Assembly (NCBI RefSeq): GCF_004369205.1
Contig: NZ_QFGA01000001.1
Coordinates: forward strand, 124,001 to 188,000
Reading direction: 5' to 3'
Source of the DNA: Pelotomaculum schinkii
Lineage (GTDB): Bacteria; Bacillota; Desulfotomaculia; Desulfotomaculales; Pelotomaculaceae
DNA: 64,000 nucleotides
The translations under genes were made by a program, and so were the position numbers. Below are positions 28,382-35,989 of this stretch, piece by piece (position 1 is the stretch's first letter; each line of letters starts with the position of its first letter). The notes beneath the pieces are model-generated. The model did not search any database. It was not told the DNA's origin and saw nothing but the letters and a program-made list of their open reading frames with translations.

Positions 28382-29023
28382 TTGGCTGGAAACGAGGCTA
28401 CCGGGGTGATCCTCGCAGGCGGCAAAAGCCGGCGCATGGGTAGTGATAAAACCTTTATGGAAGTAGGGCGGGCCGGCATGATCCAGATTGTCGCGGCTGA
28501 GCTTCAAAAAGTTTTTGAAGAAATCCTGATCGCCGGGGGAAGTGAGGAGACGGGCAGGCGTCTTGGTCTTACAGTGGTAGCCGACCTGATCCCCGGGGGC
28601 GGGCCGCTCAGCGGTATCCATGCCGCCCTGACAGCTTCTGCTCATGACAAGTGTCTGGTGGTTCCATGTGATATGCCTTTTCTCAAGGCAGAATTGGCCG
28701 CGCTTATGGTCGGTCTGGCACAGGGTTATGAGGTGGCTGTTCCCACCGATGGCGTCTATTTCCAACCGCTTTTCGCAGTTTATGATAAGAGCTGTATTAA
28801 GGTTATAGAACAGGCTTTGCGGGCAGGCAGGTATAAAGTGGTTGATTTTTATCCCCAGGTCAGGGTAAATTATGTTAATGATAAGCTTTTAGGTGAGTTG
28901 GCTGATACCGGAAGGGCTTTTTTTAACGTCAACACACCTAAAGATTTGCACCAGGCCAGGGTTATGGCGGGAATAACAGAAAAAAAGCGGGAGAAAAAAA
29001 TTGCTGAAAATACTGTATCCTAA
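28382..29023 (+). CDS. mobA: Molybdenum cofactor guanylyltransferase MobA
   Basis: 213 residues. The N-terminus GVILAGGKSRRMGSDKTF is the nucleotide-binding signature of MobA; PGGGPLSGIHAAL and LVVPCDMPFL (with the metal-binding Asp) follow. It attaches GMP to molybdopterin to form the bis-MGD cofactor used by formate dehydrogenases and related enzymes. TTG start at 28382 with AGGGGAA upstream. It overlaps yqeG by 23 bases. No other moco genes are in the window. Confidence 0.93.
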   Translation: MAGNEATGVILAGGKSRRMGSDKTFMEVGRAGMIQIVAAELQKVFEEILIAGGSEETGRRLGLTVVADLIPGGGPLSGIHAALTASAHDKCLVVPCDMPFLKAELAALMVGLAQGYEVAVPTDGVYFQPLFAVYDKSCIKVIEQALRAGRYKVVDFYPQVRVNYVNDKLLGELADTGRAFFNVNTPKDLHQARVMAGITEKKREKKIAENTVS

Positions 29024-29525
29024 ACTGTATGCGTCGTCACTGGTGGAAATTGAGCCGGAACTCCTGGAAAAACTGGGCTTGAAAGGGATCCTGTTAGACC
29101 TTGACAACACCATAGTACGCAGGGATTCAAACAGGTATTCCGAGGAAGTGGGAGAATGGCTGCGTGAACTACGCGCCCGTGGGTTCAGGCTGGGGATAGT
29201 ATCCAACAACTCCCGCCAAAGGGTTGGCGCTGTGGCCCGCCTTCTCGATCTTCCGGCTGTGCACCGCGCAGTCAAGCCCCTGGTTAGCCCTTTCCGGCGG
29301 GCTATGAACATGCTCGGGACAAAGCCTGCGGAAACTGCCTTAATCGGGGACCAGATTTTTACCGATATCTTTGGGGGTAACCTGTGCGGGTTGTATACCA
29401 TTTTGGTCGTCCCCCTAAAAGGCAAAGAATTTTGGGGGACGAGGCTTTTCAGCCGTCCCCTGGAAAAAATCGTACTGGCGCGATTAAAACGGTACCCGGA
29501 GGTATTACATGGCCGGTGGGATTAA
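29001..29525 (+). CDS. yqeG: YqeG-family HAD phosphatase
   Basis: 174 residues. The HAD motif I is LLDLDNTIVRRD, motif II is IVSNNS, and K plus GDQIFTDIFGG gives motifs III and IV. The family is a HAD-IIIA phosphatase related to phosphatidylglycerophosphatase, the usual annotation in Firmicutes, where yqeG commonly sits next to aroE as it does here. TTG start; overlaps mobA by 23 bases and aroE by 17, so the three genes are translationally coupled. Confidence 0.9.
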   Translation: MLKILYPKLYASSLVEIEPELLEKLGLKGILLDLDNTIVRRDSNRYSEEVGEWLRELRARGFRLGIVSNNSRQRVGAVARLLDLPAVHRAVKPLVSPFRRAMNMLGTKPAETALIGDQIFTDIFGGNLCGLYTILVVPLKGKEFWGTRLFSRPLEKIVLARLKRYPEVLHGRWD

Positions 29526-30396
29526 CGGCCTTACAAAGGTCTGCGGCATTTTCGGCGACCCGGTGCAGCATTCCTTATCACCAGCGATGCACAACGCCGC
29601 CTTCGCCGCGACAGGGCTTGACTACATATATGTTCCATTTCAAGTTGAAAAGGCTAACCTTCCAGATGCAATAAAAGCCTTACGGGCTCTGAACCTGGCC
29701 GGTGTCAACATCACCATTCCGCATAAGGAGACTGTTCTGCCGCACCTGGATGAAATAAGCATGGAGGCTGGTTTCATCGGGGCAGTGAACACAGTGGTTA
29801 ACCGCCAAGGGCATCTTCGCGGCGAGAACACAGACGGGCGGGGTTTTATTAAAGCGCTGTCAGAGCAGGTTGGTTTTAATCCCAAGGGGAAAACTGCGCT
29901 GGTACTGGGGGCCGGTGGCGCGGCCAGGGCAGTGGCGGTACAATTGGCCCTTTCAGGGCCGGCAAAGCTGGTGCTGGCCAATCGCTCCAGGCCGAGAGCT
30001 GAGGGGCTGGCCAAGCTGATCGCAGAAAAAACGGGGGCTGCAGTGGCGGTTGCAGAATGGCCGGCTCAGGGGTTGCAACACAGTGACAGCCGTATGATTG
30101 CAAACGCCGACCTGGTGGTGCAGGCTACCCCTGTGGGTATGTATCCCTATACCGCAGAAACAGTTTTTTTCCCATTTGAGCGCCTAAAACAGGGTGTGGT
30201 CGTATGTGACCTGGTTTACAACCCTGCCCGGACGAACTTTCTGAATAAGGCTGCGCATTTCGGAGCTGTTACCGTCAACGGCCTGGGTATGCTTCTATAC
30301 CAGGGGGCGCTGGCCTTTGAGCTGTGGACAGGAATAACTGCTCCGGTTGAGGTGATGAGAGACGCCTTAATGAAAGCTCTTTCCACACACAGTTAA
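29509..30396 (+). CDS. aroE: Shikimate dehydrogenase AroE
   Basis: 295 residues. GDPVQHSLSPAMHNAAF is the substrate-binding opening, GVNITIPHKE holds the catalytic lysine, NTDGRGF the conserved Asp, and GAGGAARAVAVQL the NADP-binding loop; GLGMLLYQGALAFELWTG closes the protein. It reduces 3-dehydroshikimate to shikimate with NADPH. The following aroC and aroK serve the same pathway. Confidence 0.96.
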   Translation: MAGGINGLTKVCGIFGDPVQHSLSPAMHNAAFAATGLDYIYVPFQVEKANLPDAIKALRALNLAGVNITIPHKETVLPHLDEISMEAGFIGAVNTVVNRQGHLRGENTDGRGFIKALSEQVGFNPKGKTALVLGAGGAARAVAVQLALSGPAKLVLANRSRPRAEGLAKLIAEKTGAAVAVAEWPAQGLQHSDSRMIANADLVVQATPVGMYPYTAETVFFPFERLKQGVVVCDLVYNPARTNFLNKAAHFGAVTVNGLGMLLYQGALAFELWTGITAPVEVMRDALMKALSTHS

Positions 30397-30470
30397 CGAA
30401 TAATGCAAACCGCCAATTCATAATGATCAACGGCTAACCTGAAAATGCACACAGGGCGCATCCCCAAAAA

Positions 30471-30570
30471 ATGCGGGTGCGAATTCATTTGCACAGACCC
30501 CAAAGAAATGGAGCAGCAGAGTCCCTTAAACTGCTTCGCATTGCATTGGGATTGAATTCGCACCTGCAAT
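30471..30570. repeat. GGTGCGAATTC-family intergenic element, type II core
   Basis: 100 bp between aroE and aroC. The left end ATGCGGGTGCGAATTCATTT and the right end ATTGAATTCGCACCTGCAAT are inverted copies, each able to form a small hairpin. The core has CTTAAACTGCTTCGCA, the reverse complement of the core in 56089-56188, so this copy lies in the opposite orientation. Confidence 0.85.
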
Positions 30571-30590
30571 GCCCGGTAGCACATAAAAAC

Positions 30591-30622
30591 GTTCCATATA
30601 TAGAACGTTCCATATATAGAAT
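30591..30622. repeat. Two tandem 16-bp near-palindromes upstream of aroC
   Basis: GTTCCATATATAGAAC is followed directly by GTTCCATATATAGAAT. Each is an imperfect inverted repeat around an AT-rich centre, ending 48 bases before the aroC start. The layout suits a dimeric DNA-binding protein, or is a recent 16-bp duplication. Confidence 0.6.
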
Positions 30623-30669
30623 GATGGGAACAAGAATTGCACAGAACGAAAATAAATGGAGGTAACAAA

Positions 30670-31830
30670 ATGCTCAGGTATCTGACGGCCGGGGAGTCCC
30701 ATGGTCCGGCGCTGACCGCGATCGTGGAAGGCTTGCCGGCCGGTTTACCCTTGACAGCGGATTATATAAATACTCAATTGGCCCGCCGCCAGGGTGGTTA
30801 CGGGCGCGGTGGCAGGATGAAGATAGAGAACGACACCGTACGCCTGCTTTCAGGGGTGCGGGGCGGTGTGACCCTGGGCAGCCCGGTGAGCATGCTTATT
30901 GAAAACAAGGACTGGGCCAACTGGTCGGAAATCATGTCCCCGGCCGCCGGGGCCAAGATGGCTGAAAAGGCAGTGAGCCGTCCGCGGCCCGGGCACGCGG
31001 ACCTGGCGGGCGCCCTGAAATACCGGCACGGAGATATCCGCAACGTGCTGGAACGCTCCAGCGCGCGCGAGACCGCCGCCAGGGTGGCCGCGGGCAGTCT
31101 GGCGCGGCGGTTTTTAGAGGAACTGGGTATCACAATTATGGGACAGGTGCTGCAAATCGGGGATCAGCAGGCCAGTGTCGGGGAGTTTAGCCCTGCACAA
31201 CTGGAGGAAAGGTTGAGAGGCTCAAGGCTCCTCTGCGCCGACTCTGAGGCGGAACAGCTAATGGTCAAGCTGATCGACCGGGCCAGGACTAACGGGGATA
31301 CGCTGGGCGGTATATTTGAGATTAGAGTTTTCGGCGCGCCGGCAGGCCTGGGCAGTTATGTCCAATGGGATCGCAGGCTTGATGGAAGACTCGCCGCCGC
31401 ACTGATGAGTATTCAGGCGGTAAAGGGTGTTGAGGTGGGGCAGGGCTTTGCCGCTGCTGCCCGGTTTGGTTCGCAGGCACTGGACGAGATCTTTTATAAA
31501 AAAGGAAGAGGTTTTTATCGCAGGACCAACCATGCCGGAGGCATTGAAGGCGGGGTAACCAATGGTGAGACGCTGGTGGTCAGGGCAGCCATGAAACCTA
31601 TACCGACACTTAACCAGCCGCTTAGCAGTGTCGACCTGGCCACAAAAGAGCCGGCGCCGGCTTCTATTGAGCGCTCAGACACCTGCGCAGTTCCGGCTGC
31701 TTGTGTAATTGGCGAGGCGGTGGTGGCCTGGGAATTGGCTTGCGCCTGTATGGAAAAATTTGGAGGGGACAGCCTGGACGAGCTGAAAAACAATTGGGAA
31801 AGGTACCTGTCCTACCTGCGGCAGGTGTGA
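30670..31830 (+). CDS. aroC: Chorismate synthase AroC
   Basis: 386 residues. [21 protein letters not shown] is the family signature, [35 protein letters not shown] binds FMN and substrate, and [11 protein letters not shown] and KPIPT follow. It converts EPSP to chorismate with reduced FMN. GGAGGT before ATG 30670 fixes the start. The next gene, aroK, starts six bases after the stop. The EPSP synthase gene aroA is not in this window. Confidence 0.97.
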   Translation: MLRYLTAGESHGPALTAIVEGLPAGLPLTADYINTQLARRQGGYGRGGRMKIENDTVRLLSGVRGGVTLGSPVSMLIENKDWANWSEIMSPAAGAKMAEKAVSRPRPGHADLAGALKYRHGDIRNVLERSSARETAARVAAGSLARRFLEELGITIMGQVLQIGDQQASVGEFSPAQLEERLRGSRLLCADSEAEQLMVKLIDRARTNGDTLGGIFEIRVFGAPAGLGSYVQWDRRLDGRLAAALMSIQAVKGVEVGQGFAAAARFGSQALDEIFYKKGRGFYRRTNHAGGIEGGVTNGETLVVRAAMKPIPTLNQPLSSVDLATKEPAPASIERSDTCAVPAACVIGEAVVAWELACACMEKFGGDSLDELKNNWERYLSYLRQV

Positions 31831-31836
31831 AATAAG

Positions 31837-32358
31837 ATGAAAAATATTGTATTAATCGGCTTTATGGGTACCGGCAAGACGGTGGTAGGACGACGGCTGG
31901 CCCGCCGGCTCAAGCGCGAGTTTATAGATACCGACGCTGAAATTGAAAAGCTCATGGGTAAGACGGTGGCCCAGATATTTGCCAGGGACGGGGTCGTCCG
32001 CTTCCGTTCCGAGGAAGAACTGCTGGTGAAAAAGCTTGCCAAGCGGGAAGACCTGGTCATCGCGACCGGAGGGGGCATGGTTTTAAACACAGAAAACCTC
32101 CTGTTGCTCAAAGAAAACGGGATCCTGGTAGCCCTGACCGCCTCGCCCGAGATCATCTACGACCGTGTCAGAGGTAACAAGAACCGGCCCCTGCTGATGC
32201 ACGGCGATATGATGGAAAAGATCAGGGAGCTCTTGCAGGAGCGGGAGAACGCCTATAAAGCAGCAGAAATCACTGTTGATACAGGCAACAGCAGCATAGT
32301 GGAGATAGTCGAGCAAATTACCCGTTGCCTGTTGGAAAGGAACTATATCACTTATTGA
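31837..32358 (+). CDS. aroK: Shikimate kinase AroK
   Basis: 173 residues. Walker A GFMGTGKT is at 8-15, FIDTDAEIE binds shikimate, FRSEEE and ATGGGMV follow, and the LID arginine lies in NKNRPLL. It phosphorylates shikimate at O3 using ATP. In many Firmicutes aroB follows aroK; here an intergenic repeat and the prepilin peptidase gene follow instead. Confidence 0.96.
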   Translation: MKNIVLIGFMGTGKTVVGRRLARRLKREFIDTDAEIEKLMGKTVAQIFARDGVVRFRSEEELLVKKLAKREDLVIATGGGMVLNTENLLLLKENGILVALTASPEIIYDRVRGNKNRPLLMHGDMMEKIRELLQERENAYKAAEITVDTGNSSIVEIVEQITRCLLERNYITY

Positions 32359-32368
32359 TTACCCAAAA

Positions 32369-32430
32369 TATGGGTGCGAATTCAATTGACAGATTATATA
32401 GCTGTATGAATTTGTCCGCAATTGACCCCA
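32369..32430. repeat. GGTGCGAATTC-family element, partial
   Basis: TATGGGTGCGAATTCAATTG matches the left end of the family. The other side has only a decayed counterpart (TGAATTTGTCCGCAATTG). Lies between aroK and pilD. Confidence 0.55.
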
Positions 32431-32469
32431 TAACTTCTTATTTTGATTAAAACGAGAGAGTTGAAACCT

Positions 32470-33219
32470 ATGGAACTCTTCATACCGTTGTTTGCATTTC
32501 TGGCCGGGCTCTGCGCAGGCAGCTTCCTGAACGTGTGTATCTGCAGGCTGCCGGAGGGAGGCTCAATCGCTTATCCGCCTTCCAACTGCCCCTCGTGCGG
32601 GAGCCGGCTTCGAGCGGTCGATCTCATTCCTGTACTCAGCTACCTGTTTTTACAGGGCAGGTGTCGCTACTGCGGCGGTAAAATATCGGCGCAGTATCCA
32701 ATTGTAGAGTTGACCATAGGTATACTGTTTCTCCTGACTTATCTCAAGCATGGTCTGACCCTGGCATCCCTGCGGGCGGCCGTGCTTTTTACGTTGGTTA
32801 CGGCGGCCGCCGTGATCGATTGGCGATACCGGATTATACCGGACAGGCTGAACCTGGCAGGGTTTGTCCTGGGAGCGGTCCTGCTCTTTGAGTCCCGTGA
32901 GGTCCTTACCGCAAACGCCATCGGGTTTCTGGCCGGGGGAGGCCTCCTGTACCTGGTCGCTCTTGTTTCACGGGGCGGCATGGGCGGCGGAGATATCAAA
33001 CTGGCCGCGGTGATGGGGCTGCTCCTTGGCTGGAAATACCTGCTGCTGGCCCTTTTTCTTGCTTTCGCCGCAGGGGCGTTAGTGGGGATCCTGTTAGTGC
33101 TTTTAAAGATAAAGAGGATGAAAGAAGGCTTGCCTTTCGGCCCTTACCTGGCCCTGGGCTCCGTTGTTGCGGCGCTGGCCGGGGACCGGCTGCTGTACTG
33201 GTATCTTCAGCTGTTTTAG
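32470..33219 (+). CDS. pilD: Prepilin peptidase / N-methyltransferase (A24 family)
   Basis: 249 residues with about eight membrane segments. A cytoplasmic zinc-binding loop has C40, C43, C65 and C68 (CPSCG and CRYCG). The aspartyl protease residues are D117 in VIDWRYRIIPD and D175 in GGGDIK. It cleaves the leader of type IV prepilins before the conserved Phe and methylates the new N-terminus; its substrates are the pilin-like proteins at 37.4-39.5 kb. ATG 32470 is preferred over an earlier in-frame start at 32443 that would add nine residues. Confidence 0.95.
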   Translation: MELFIPLFAFLAGLCAGSFLNVCICRLPEGGSIAYPPSNCPSCGSRLRAVDLIPVLSYLFLQGRCRYCGGKISAQYPIVELTIGILFLLTYLKHGLTLASLRAAVLFTLVTAAAVIDWRYRIIPDRLNLAGFVLGAVLLFESREVLTANAIGFLAGGGLLYLVALVSRGGMGGGDIKLAAVMGLLLGWKYLLLALFLAFAAGALVGILLVLLKIKRMKEGLPFGPYLALGSVVAALAGDRLLYWYLQLF

Positions 33220-33277
33220 GATTAGATACAGCTGCCCCGGCAGATAACTGAAAATAACGTTCCGGGCTTTCTCTAAA

Positions 33278-33297
33278 ATGTGGGTGCGAATTCATTC
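33278..33297. repeat. Solo end of the GGTGCGAATTC family
   Basis: AATGTGGGTGCGAATTCATT is a single left end with no core or partner end. It lies just before the terminator of pilD. Confidence 0.5.
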
Positions 33298-33298
33298 A

Positions 33299-33328
33299 CC
33301 CAACTCAATTGTGATTGATTGGGTTTTT
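33299..33328 (+). terminator. Rho-independent terminator after pilD
   Basis: CCCAA-c-TCAAT, loop TGTG, ATTGA-TTGGG, then TTTTT. The stem is 10 bp with one bulge. It suggests pilB has its own promoter. Confidence 0.75.
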
Positions 33329-33456
33329 ATATCAATGGCGGCAGTTGATTGCCAGATTCACGGAGGAGTATTAACATATTAACATTTAAGAGGAAAAACG
33401 ATATCTTTCTAGAAATACTGTCAAAAATGTCCGTATCAGCATGAGGTGACTTACTT

Positions 33457-35145
33457 GTGATAGACGCCCCAAAAAAAGCAAAAAAAACCCTTGGCGAGCT
33501 TCTGATTGAGAGGGGTTTTATTAACAACGCGCAATTATGGGAAGCGCTGCGGGTACAGTCCCGCACTGGTGAGTTCCTGGGTGAGATTTTAAGCAAGCTC
33601 GGCATGGTTTCAAAAGATACGATCAATGAGATTTTGGGGGTCAAGAGAATCAATCTGGATAACCTGGACCCCGAACTTTTTAAATTAGTACCCGAGCACA
33701 TGATCCGTAAGTACAAGCTGCTGCCCTATAACAAAGGAGGCAATCTTCTTACCGTGGTTATGGCGGACTCCGCCAATGTCCTGGCTATCGATGACCTGCG
33801 CCTTGTGACCGGCTGCAAAATCGAGCCTGTAAGACTGGAGCAGCATGTCATTGAAGAGGCCATACGCAAACATTTCAGTGTCCCCGAAGTTGACAGGATC
33901 TTTGACGAGTTTGAACTAACCACAGAACAGCATGAGTCTGAAGCGATCGTCCTGGAGGAAGAGGTTTTTGACGAAGCGCCCGTGGTGCGCCTGATCAACT
34001 CTATTTTCATCCAGGCCATTGAACAGAAGGCCAGTGACATCCACATTGAGCCGGCGGAGAAGCATGTCCGGGTAAGGTACAGGATTGACGGGATGCTGCA
34101 GGAAATCATGACTTTGCCCAAAAAAATTCGTTCGGCTGTGATCTCCAGGGTCAAGATCATGGCCAGCATGGACATCGCTGAAAAGCGGGCGCCGCAGGAC
34201 GGCAGGATCATGCTCAAGCTGGGCAGCCAGGAATTTGACCTTAGAGTATCCTCGCTTCCCACCGTCTACGGGGAAAAAATAGTCACCAGACTTTTGGGCA
34301 AAGGCAGCATGAAGAGCTATAAGCTGGAAAACGTCGGGTTTGACTCCAAAAGCCTCAGTATATTCAGAAACGCGTTGAAAAGCTCTTACGGGATGCTCCT
34401 GATTACCGGACCCACGGGCAGTGGGAAAACAACCACTCTTTACGCAGCGCTCAATGAAATAAACACCGTCGAGAAGAATATCATTACCGTGGAAGATCCC
34501 GTCGAGTATATGCTGGAAGGGATCAACCAGACCCAGGTCAATCCCAGGGCGAGGATGACCTTCGCCACCGGTTTGCGGGCCATCCTGCGGCAGGACCCGG
34601 ACGTGATCCTGGTCGGGGAAATCCGCGACGGCGAAACTGCGGAAATTGCCGTCAAGGCAGCCACCACCGGACACCTGGTCCTTTCCACCCTGCATACCAA
34701 CGACGCCGCGGGCGCTTTCACCCGACTGGTGGACATGGATATAGAACCGTTCCTGGTGGCCTCATCGGTGCTGGGCGCGGTTGCCCAGCGGCTGGTCAGG
34801 CTAATTTGCCCGAGGTGCCGCCAGAGCTATGTACCGGAACCGGATTCCCCGGAACGGCTGTTTATAGGCGCCGGGCCCGACCAGCCGCTGACTCTTTACC
34901 GGGGCGCAGGCTGCAATGAATGCCGGAACAGCGGTTACCGGGGGCGCATGGCCATCGTAGAGATCCTGCCTATGACCACCGGGTTGCGCACGCTCATTTT
35001 AAATAAAGCCTCTGCCGATGAAGTCAAGCAAAAAGCCCAGGCCGAGGGCATGGTTACCCTGAGGATGGACGGTATCCAAAAAGCTCTACGGGGGCTGACC
35101 ACCATCGAGGAAGTGATGAGGGTCGCATATTCAGAAAACAATTAA
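33457..35145 (+). CDS. pilB: Type IV pilus assembly ATPase PilB
   Basis: 562 residues. The N-terminal MshEN-type domain has two tandem motifs, TLGELLIERGFINNAQLWEAL and FLGEILSKLGMVSKDTINEI; in MshE this domain binds cyclic di-GMP, but the first Arg of the motif is Thr here. The ATPase core has Walker A GPTGSGKTT at 318-326, the Asp box ITVEDPVEY, Walker B ILVGEIRDGETAEIA and the His box TGHLVLSTLHTNDA. A CPRC...CNEC zinc motif follows. It powers pilus extension. GTG start with GAGGTG upstream. Confidence 0.96.
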   Translation: MIDAPKKAKKTLGELLIERGFINNAQLWEALRVQSRTGEFLGEILSKLGMVSKDTINEILGVKRINLDNLDPELFKLVPEHMIRKYKLLPYNKGGNLLTVVMADSANVLAIDDLRLVTGCKIEPVRLEQHVIEEAIRKHFSVPEVDRIFDEFELTTEQHESEAIVLEEEVFDEAPVVRLINSIFIQAIEQKASDIHIEPAEKHVRVRYRIDGMLQEIMTLPKKIRSAVISRVKIMASMDIAEKRAPQDGRIMLKLGSQEFDLRVSSLPTVYGEKIVTRLLGKGSMKSYKLENVGFDSKSLSIFRNALKSSYGMLLITGPTGSGKTTTLYAALNEINTVEKNIITVEDPVEYMLEGINQTQVNPRARMTFATGLRAILRQDPDVILVGEIRDGETAEIAVKAATTGHLVLSTLHTNDAAGAFTRLVDMDIEPFLVASSVLGAVAQRLVRLICPRCRQSYVPEPDSPERLFIGAGPDQPLTLYRGAGCNECRNSGYRGRMAIVEILPMTTGLRTLILNKASADEVKQKAQAEGMVTLRMDGIQKALRGLTTIEEVMRVAYSENN

Positions 35146-35303
35146 GACAATCATATTGCTAACTCGGTGCAGTAGAAGATGAAAACCAGCAATGTGCGAT
35201 TTTGATCGCATATGGCACATTAGTACTAACTTGGTTGGTACCTAATGTTGCATATGGGGAATAAATTCGTAGCTGCATTTTTTCAGATTAGGGGGTTATT
35301 CAA
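35146..35303. other. Intergenic region with two imperfect hairpins
   Basis: AATGTGC...GCACATT (about 35191-35221) and TAGTAC...GTACCTA (about 35221-35244) can pair. Neither has a T tract. No gene is seen. Confidence 0.35.
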
Positions 35304-35637
35304 ATGACCTGTGATGAAATCCTTTCCTGTGCCTTCAAGGTGGGCGCCTCGGACGTACTAAAGCGCCTCCGGCCCTGCGTCTGCAGGGGCGCTTTTGCCG
35401 TTGGCCGCGCCGGAATGGCAGGGGAAATTAGACTTTGGAAGTGCGCCTGCCGGCCCGCTGTCTCCAGAAGATACGGACAGGATGGCCCGCGAGATTATGA
35501 CGCCGGAGCAGTACCAAAAATTCCAGCAGGTGGGGGAGTTGGACTTTTCCTACTCCATACCGGGTGTCTGCCACTTAATCAGCAGGGAGGAGGCGTTGAC
35601 CCGGGCGGCCGATCCCGAGGCGCTCTTAAAGCGCTTA
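35304..35637 (+). pseudogene. pilT: pilT remnant with its ATPase core deleted
   Basis: The ATG at 35304 begins MTCDEILSCAFKVGASD, the usual PilT N-terminus. The frame then shifts by +1, and from 35422 the text reads GKLDFGS...LSPEDTDRMAREIMTPEQYQKFQ...GELDFSYSIPGV, the PilT N-terminal domain. Directly after SIPGV comes LISREEALTRAADPEALLKRL, which matches the C-terminal end of PilT. The whole RecA-like core (Walker A, Asp box, Walker B, His box), some 230 residues, is missing. The position between pilB and pilC is the normal place of pilT, the retraction ATPase. The two overlapping short frames are therefore not separate genes. Confidence 0.85.
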
Positions 35638-35702
35638 ACTGAAAGGAATATTTTTTATTTGGTGAGAAGATATATTGCATTCTTTACTTTAAAATTGTAT
35701 TA

Positions 35703-35730
35703 TAGACATATCACAACAAAATAGTATAAT
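35703..35730 (+). promoter_or_regulatory. SigA-type promoter of the riboswitch-pilC transcript
   Basis: TAGACA (35703-35708), 16-base spacer, TATAAT (35725-35730). Transcription would start near 35737, about 20 bases before the riboswitch aptamer. Confidence 0.7.
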
Positions 35731-35757
35731 ATTCCAAAATATATATAAACCTTCCAC

Positions 35758-35840
35758 CGAAAACAGCAAACCTGTCGAAAGGCGGGGACGCAAAACCATG
35801 GGTCTGAGGCCGCTAGGCTACGACTGTCAGGTTGCTGAAG
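35758..35840 (+). ncRNA. Cyclic di-GMP-I (GEMM) riboswitch
   Basis: CAGCAAACC opens the aptamer and GGTTGCTG closes P1. P2 has the GAAA tetraloop (TGTCGAAAGGCGGGG), then the invariant GGACGCAAAACC linker, and P3 (ATGGGTCTGAGGCCGCTAGG) with its receptor region. These are the conserved blocks of the class I cyclic di-GMP aptamer. A downstream hairpin AAGGCCC-TTTTT-GGGCCTT (about 35882-35901) may belong to the expression platform, though it lacks a clear T tail. It stands in front of pilC and the pilin genes, so cyclic di-GMP probably sets pilus expression, as reported for a pilin operon of Clostridioides difficile. Confidence 0.9.
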
Positions 35841-35989
35841 TAGAGAAGGACTGTTAAAAGCGGGTGCTCCTTCGGTGAGTAAAGGCCCTTTTTGGGCCTT
35901 GTGCCAGAAGGGGGATCCTTATTTATACGGCCGGTTAACGTTTGCTCATCAGTCAATCAACTGGAAATTATAAGAAAATGGTGGAGTAA

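Noticed and set aside
33916-34695. 259-codon reverse-strand frame inside pilB
   Set aside because: pilB is fully supported by Walker, Asp and His boxes on the forward strand; the reverse frame lacks family features.
35304-35724. Two overlapping short open frames as two separate small genes
   Set aside because: Together they read as the N- and C-terminal ends of PilT in two frames; they are one broken gene.
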